DNA from: Lotus japonicus
Lineage: Eukaryota; Streptophyta; Magnoliopsida; Fabales; Fabaceae
Direction of reading: 5' to 3'
Length of the DNA: 64,000 nucleotides
Assembly (NCBI RefSeq): GCF_012489685.1
Contig: NC_080045.1
Span: forward strand, 51,419,096 to 51,483,095
This document shows positions 58,778 through 64,000 of this stretch, in pieces (position 1 is the first letter of the stretch; every line of letters starts with the position of its first letter). The notes beneath the pieces are model-generated. The model saw only the letters and a program-made list of their open reading frames with translations. It searched no databases and was not told where the DNA came from. The position numbers were made by a program, and so were the translations under genes.

Positions 58778-59701
58778 TGTAGTAGTAAAAGTACTCAACC
58801 TTTAATAGGTTGTCGTGTTTCTAACTTCCAATAACTCAGTCGTTGTCGTGTTTCTAACTTCCAATAACTCAGTCATTTGTTATGTCGGTTAATTTTTGAA
58901 GAGTGTTCGCTTGGTCATTTGCTCATTCTAGCCGATTAGCACGACTTTCACTTATTCAGGGCATTATGGGCCAACTAGGACAACTATGAGCCGAGTGGCC
59001 ATTTGGTCCGTGTAATACAACTAGTACAATTTTTTTTTTTTGCTTTCATGTTTTTTCCTGGAATTATATGGTATATGTGATTTTTCCATTTCCGTGGTTT
59101 TTCATAGAATTTTTTTTTCAAAATGATTTTTCTTTCTATATCTATATCGTCATTAACCGGATTTAGTCTTAGTTTTAAACTTTTCTAATGGATTTTGAAA
59201 ACTTGAAAAGCTAAAAATTATCCAGGTTAAACGAATAATCATGAACCAGTAATGGTTTACATGGCGTTTGAAGAAGTAGCACCAACACCACAAAGTAGAA
59301 ACGGTGTCTCATTTCAATCTGTCACCATATAAACCTTCTCTAACCAGTAGTAACCATGCTTCCTCAAGTTCCAAAATACGATGTCCTACCTTAACAGTTA
59401 CTCACAGAACAGAAATGAAGAAGATAGAACTTTAAACTTCCACATGGAACAACCTCACTTCATGACCAAAATTTCACAAAACAAAACAGAACATGCATGC
59501 ACCATGGTACTTACTAGTACTACTGCAGAAATGCTAAGGCAATCATCTAATTGTTAACCTTCTAGCATAAGATAAACAAGCATGATAACTAACCACCAAG
59601 TTTTTTCCTTTCTCCCATTCCCTAATTCTCCTAATTAAGTCCTAATCAACTAAAATGCCAAAAAGGAAGACCAGGAACATTAGCATTGGCGCTGGTTAAT
59701 T
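58778..59701. other. Intergenic DNA and GIF1 3' UTR
   Basis: Starts with a 33-bp tandem duplication (58809-58874). The right part (about 59250-59701) is probably the 3' UTR of the GIF1-type gene. No other gene. Confidence 0.4.
58809..58874 (+). repeat. 33-bp tandem duplication
   Basis: Two identical units beginning GTTGTCGTGTTTCTAAC at 58809 and 58842. Confidence 0.9.
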
Positions 59702-61820
59702 TCAATTATCAGAAGATCTCAAGTAGAGGGTTTCACCCCCTTCACAGGAGCTACCTCCCCCGCGGCCGTCAGCTGAGCTTCCAATATCATGCTTGCGTGC
59801 GAAGTCGGGAAACCCGGCATTGCCTCCAACACTGGTAGCTTCACTTTGGAACATGTGAAGGCCGGAACTTCCACCGGAACTCATACCGAGCTGGCTGTGC
59901 TGCAAGGCTTGCTGCTGTTGAAGTGTGGAGTAAGGCTGCTGCTGAGTGTACAAAAGGGAAGAGCGTGCCGCCATGAGTTGTTGCTGTTGTGTCATCTGCT
60001 GAGCCTGTTGTTGAGCCTGCTGCATGTAGTGTGCACCTTGCTGCTGCACAATTCCACTTGGAGGATACTGCAATATTTTCCAAAGATTGTATTGTAAGAC
60101 CAATGATGAAACTTCCATTTTGCACAATTCAAAAAGTAACCAATAATGTTATGTAGTTAATCACTTTTTAAGAGCTAACTTTTACCAATCAACATTAATA
60201 GGCTTATACCTGACCAGGCATGGTGGGTGGTTGGGGTTGAGAATCAGCTATTGCAGCCAGGTACATGAGATTTCTCTGGAGCCTTGATTGATTCCTGAAA
60301 TAATGGCAACAGGATTATGATTGTGTAGATAGAAACAATGTGATGAGAAAAGAACAAGAATCAGATGGCAAGATTTATAGGATATAATCCAAAAGTAGTT
60401 CTAGTTTTCTATTTCAAGGAAAGCAAGGACAAATTTGATTCTAGAAGTAACCAATTCCTCAACAACCAAACAAAAATGAACATCAATATATTTAAGAGGC
60501 GCATCTGAAAAAGCTTAATTCAGATTAACTTATTGCAAAAACCCTTAAGTCAGTGCTTAAAGAAACTTATGTGACTAGCTTATGGTCTACCTCTATTGTT
60601 TTGAACTAATTTTCATAAGTTATTCAAATTAGCTTATGAATAAAAGTTTATGCTTTACATATACAACATCTTCAGCTTATTTTAATTAGTTTCTGAAATT
60701 AGCTTATAAATAAGCACTTATGTGATAAGTGTTTATAGTCCATAAGCACTTAATTAAGTTATTTACCCAATCGCGCCCCAAGATTATGCTTTGTGGCTTT
60801 CTAACTGCATTGATAAAGCTTGAATGATGCAGTTGACAAAAAGGGGGCTGTCCTAAAGTATGAGATTTGACTAAGATACTTTAACAAAAGGTAAGAACAT
60901 TTTTGCATCAAGGCATCATTGGTTGCAACTTCTGCTCATAATTATGTAGGGCTATCAGTATCAATTTTTAGAGCAAAGATTTCATACACATAAGGCATTT
61001 ATTACAATAAATACCGTAATGGCATGTAAAAGGCATTTATTACAATAAATACTGTAATGGCATGTAAACTGCCACATACTTAAGGAACTAGGTAGTTTAA
61101 AACTTCTTTCAAATTAGTGTTATGGTGTGAAACAAGTATCTATGGGTAATTTCCAACTAGGAACCAGATGGAGACATGCTTGTTATTAAGAAATGAGAAA
61201 CAATTTTCAAGTGATATTGCAGTTTAGACCAGTTCTTACTCAGCACACTCGCTCAGCTTCCCAGAGTTCTGGCTTTCAACAATCTTCAGAATTAAGGACT
61301 TGTTCTCATCCAGGTACTGCTTGAAAAGAGGACAAACATGGTTAAATAAAATCAAATAGACAAATAGTAAAATTTTAGAGCATGCTAGAACAAAAAAAAA
61401 TGGATTTTTACTGAAAAACAAAACAGTCAAACACGTACTTAACCAGTCTAAAGAATGAGATTAGGTACAAGTACTGTTTCTAAATTTGACAGAGACAGTG
61501 GTAGTTCATTTTCATCTCAGGAAACTAGCATATTGAGAAAGGAAAACACATGTCACAACAAGAACCAAGCTCGCATAGCATAATGCTCCTCAGACTTATA
61601 TAGCAGAAAGTGACAAAGAACAAGAGAAACAGAACATGAATGATGAAACACAAGCAGTACTACAGGGTAGGTGAATACGGAAACAGAAGCAAAAGAGAGG
61701 CATTTTGACTTGAAGAAGAAGAGAAAGCTGGAAAACCTGTTGAATGTGATCAGAGGTGACGTTGTTGTTGGTGTAGTAGGATGCCATCATGGGCTGCATC
61801 TGCATCAGGTGCTGCTGCAT
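59702..61820 (-). CDS. GIF1: GRF-interacting factor (ANGUSTIFOLIA3/GIF1 type) transcription coactivator
   Basis: SSXT/SYT-family coactivator that binds GROWTH-REGULATING FACTORs and recruits SWI/SNF remodelling to promote leaf cell proliferation. Exons: 61820-61737, 61316-61240, 60294-60210, 60067-59702; GT-AG introns and a continuous frame give 203 aa (Arabidopsis AN3 about 210). The N-terminal SNH domain (residues about 1-80) includes MQQHLMQMQPMMASYY, DHIQQYLDENKSLIL and KLSECAENQSRLQRNLMYLA. The C-terminal half is Q-rich, then G/S-rich, with the conserved end GGETLYLRSSDN. The start is the first Met of the conserved MQQHLMQMQP. Upstream minus-strand residues in the same frame look like translated leader. 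Confidence 0.94.
60545..60770. repeat. Possible MITE in GIF1 intron 2
   Basis: Ends CTTAAGTCAGTGCTTA / CTTAATTAAGTGCTTA (the latter on the other strand) enclose several AGCTTAT/ATAAGC motifs. No target duplication is clear. Confidence 0.3.
60992..61067 (+). repeat. 38-bp tandem duplication in GIF1 intron 2
   Basis: Two units beginning AAGGCATTTATTACAATAAA at 60992 and 61030 with one visible difference. Confidence 0.85.
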
Positions 61821-61997
61821 TTCTCTTCTCACACGGTATTGTAAGTTGTAGTTCGTATAGTTATCACTATAGATATAGATATTTGACTTGTCTTTCTTTC
61901 TCAAGAGCAGGGAAACATACACACACACTCTGCAACTGTAGAAACAGAGCACTCTGCTTTTTCTCTGTTCCCTGATGCTATGCTATGCTACCACAAC

Positions 61998-62016
61998 GAG
62001 AGAGAGAGAGAGAGTT
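61998..62016 (+). repeat. (GA)n microsatellite in the GIF1 leader region
   Basis: About nine GA units; CT-rich on the GIF1 sense strand. Confidence 0.85.
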
Positions 62017-62019
62017 ATT

Positions 62020-62740
62020 GGACAGAGAGAGTGAAAAGAAGAAGGCTTTTGAGGGAACCAACCTGGTTGGTTTTGGCTCTATCTTCTCTGCAATGCAATG
62101 GGGTCTCACTCTAGAATTGCGTGTCCCTTCTCTCTCTCTCCAGAATTCAAAAACTACTAGCTCACGTGATAGACATAGACATTAGACAAGAGACAGGGAC
62201 AGAATAAACTTAAATAAATCAAATGCTTCAATAAGTTTTCAGTTTTGATTTTAATCAGTTTCCCCAAAAAAAAATTTCATCCATACAATTAGAAAGAAAG
62301 AAAAAGTAATTTTAGTCCTCGTCTAAACCGAAGACCTCATAGCATCTCCAATACTAGTGTCTCATACTCAAGATACTTTGTTACAGTGCCATCTTTCTTG
62401 GGAAATGCCTAGAATCTAGAGATAGTAATTGAAGGTTGGGTGATGAGGCATGAGGGTGAAGATTATTTGATTTTATAGGTTAGGTTTTTAAGACAATTAT
62501 TGTGGACATGTCACATCAACTTCATCTGTCATTTAAGATATAGACTCATGCGAAAACTAAAGTTGGGTTTTCCCTGAACATAGGGATGAAAACAAGTCCT
62601 TATAGAACATAGGGACTCTTTTAAGTTTCCAAGCAACTAGTGGTGGGATAGGCCTCCATAAAACATTTGTACTAGTTTTCCTTCATTATAACCGGGGTGA
62701 GGATACATTTTAAGAGTCTCCTAAAATAGCTCTCAAGCCT
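62020..62740. other. Upstream region of GIF1
   Basis: Promoter-side DNA of the GIF1-type gene grading into repeat DNA. No gene seen. Confidence 0.4.
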
Positions 62741-63060
62741 CGTAAAGATCAATATATCTTTCTAAAGTTTACATGACTTGGAAGGGGAAAAGTACTTTGT
62801 CAAAATTCTCTTAGTACACTGCTCCCATGTAGTGATGCATCCTTCATGCAAGATGGTCAACCAATCTACCGCCTTATCCACACACAAAAATGTGAATCAC
62901 CTAAGGTGAATAATCTTAATAGGCACATTGTTGTAATACACGTTGTCCATGATCTTGAGAAACTCTTTCAAGTGAACCGAAGGATCTTAGCCTACAAGGC
63001 CACTTAATTGTCTAGAGTTCTGGACCATTAAGATGAGCGTCGATTTCAAGATGATGTCTT
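62741..63060 (-). pseudogene. Athila-like Ty3/gypsy gag fragment
   Basis: On the minus strand one frame gives DPSVHLKEFLKIMDNV, KAVDWLTILHEGCITTWEQ and ILTKYFSPSKSCKL, matching the gag core of Athila-type plant elements. At least three in-frame stops occur. No LTR was found next to it. Confidence 0.7.
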
Positions 63061-63341
63061 TGGTGGGACAGTGAGCTTATTGACACCCCGTGGTACACTT
63101 GAAAATTTTAATTGTAAGGACATGAATACCCTTAATTTATTTCTTCCTTGGACAATAGTATCCCCATGTTCACCATCTCCTCTTTTACTCACACCTGGTT
63201 ATCTCTTTTACTCACACAACTCATTCAAAATTGAGATTTTTTTCACAAGATAAGAATTGATATATTTAAGAAAGAAATCTGAAATAACAAGTTATGGTTA
63301 CATAAGAACAAACACAGCAAACAAAAGAAGGGAAAACCCAC
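63061..63341. other. Repeat-derived DNA between gag fragment and LTR
   Basis: No gene or defined element end is seen. Confidence 0.3.
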
Positions 63342-64000
63342 TGTAACACCCCGATTTCCAGGTGTCACTTTAATAACCAAAAATAAACTTTACGCGGAAA
63401 ACAGGTATTTTTTTTTTTGATTGTTTCCTTTTAATAAAAGCAATAAAGAAATAAAGACAAAGCCCAACAACTAAACTAACCGATAAACAACATATACAAA
63501 GGTACAGCCTCTGCTGCACTATCCCGTCACGCGCACACGCAGTGACTCCAAGGTAGCGTGCCCGTAGGCGAATATATACAAACCAGAACTGTACGCAAAA
63601 GCATCAAATATACCACTATCCAAGAGAAAGTCGGCCTCAAAATGGCCTCAACCCAAGACCCCTATAGTCCGACAGACTCTCTGTGATCCTCAGCAAGAGA
63701 ACCACACAAAAAGCCATATATCGGGAACCTACCCGGTCCCAAAAGTAAGACGAATCAGAGCTATGACAGTGACAACCAACTCAAAAGACTCTAACCACCC
63801 ATATCCCACACTACTATTATCGACTCTCCCTCGATCAGCCATGAAGTCCGGGTCCTCGTCGAAAGCTTCAGTAATAGACATTTCGCTCCGGGTCTTTCCC
63901 GCACAACGAATCATCACGAACCGGCTGACAGACGCCTGGCAGCAGGCCGACCGCCCAAACACAAACATACAAACAAAGCCAAGGTGCTAGGGTCAACTTA
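63342..64000 (+). repeat. Start of another LTR, running off the window
   Basis: TGTAACACCCCGATTTCC at 63342 is a start shared by many plant Ty3/gypsy (chromovirus-type) LTRs, and CTTTACGCGGAAAACAGG follows as in such LTRs. The composition changes sharply to higher GC after about 63480. The end of the LTR and the element itself lie outside the window. Confidence 0.5.

Noticed and set aside
1..64000. CRISPR arrays, bacterial operons, ribosome-binding sites and rRNA genes
   Set aside because: The sequence is plant nuclear DNA. No regularly spaced repeats of CRISPR type or rRNA motifs were seen.

Overview
The window is nuclear DNA from a flowering plant, a eudicot and most likely a papilionoid legume. 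The evidence is intron-rich genes with GT-AG borders, AT-rich intergenic DNA, a Sirevirus-type Ty1/copia element with an extra 3' ORF, and gene products that match plant-specific families. No species can be named from the sequence alone.

Region 1 (1-17795) is a nest of LTR retrotransposons. The oldest layer is a Tat-lineage Ty3/gypsy element on the minus strand (LTR 17009-17795, gag-protease, then pol with a second RNase H). Its far end is cut at 7373 by a Sirevirus-like copia element in plus orientation. That element has lost gag through mid-RT, so its 5' LTR runs directly into the end of reverse transcriptase. It still carries a 952-aa extra ORF and, on the opposite strand, a separate coiled-coil ORF with its own TATA box. 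A second, smaller copia relative (8455-10556, minus) interrupts the Tat integrase with a perfect 5-bp target duplication (TTGCC).

Region 2 (17796-63060) is gene-bearing. In order it holds: an inositol phosphorylceramide glucuronosyltransferase gene (IPUT1/PGSIP6 type, plus, 10 exons, 20062-24125); a dTMP kinase gene (plus, 29793-31016); a bifunctional TH2 thiamin-salvage gene (minus, 38652-34135, 6 exons, one GC-AG intron); a complete class XI myosin gene (minus, 56139-42201, 38 coding exons, 1540 aa as spliced here); and a GRF-interacting factor gene (GIF1/AN3 type, minus, 61820-59702, 4 exons). These are unrelated housekeeping and growth genes with no sign of a cluster or shared pathway. 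All exon chains were joined by eye, and every one keeps its reading frame from start to stop.

Between and inside these genes are smaller mobile elements whose ends can be defined: a hAT-like relic (18681-19650), two copies of one Mutator-type MITE with 10-bp target duplications (25405-25590 and 35355-35542), a tRNA-derived SINE, a 7SL (SRP) RNA retropseudogene later split by another hAT element (28705-29526), a foldback MULE-like element (31769-32280), a 1.6-kb Pack-MULE-like element carrying a cysteine-rich ORF (39424-41030), a gag-protease fossil inside a myosin intron, and an AT-rich Helitron (57274-58777).

Region 3 (62740-64000) is repeat DNA again: an Athila-like gag pseudogene and the start of another LTR at 63342 that runs off the window. 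The strongest candidates for something not routinely annotated are the antisense ORF in the Sirevirus-like element, the cysteine-rich ORF in the Pack-MULE-like element, and the 7SL retropseudogene.
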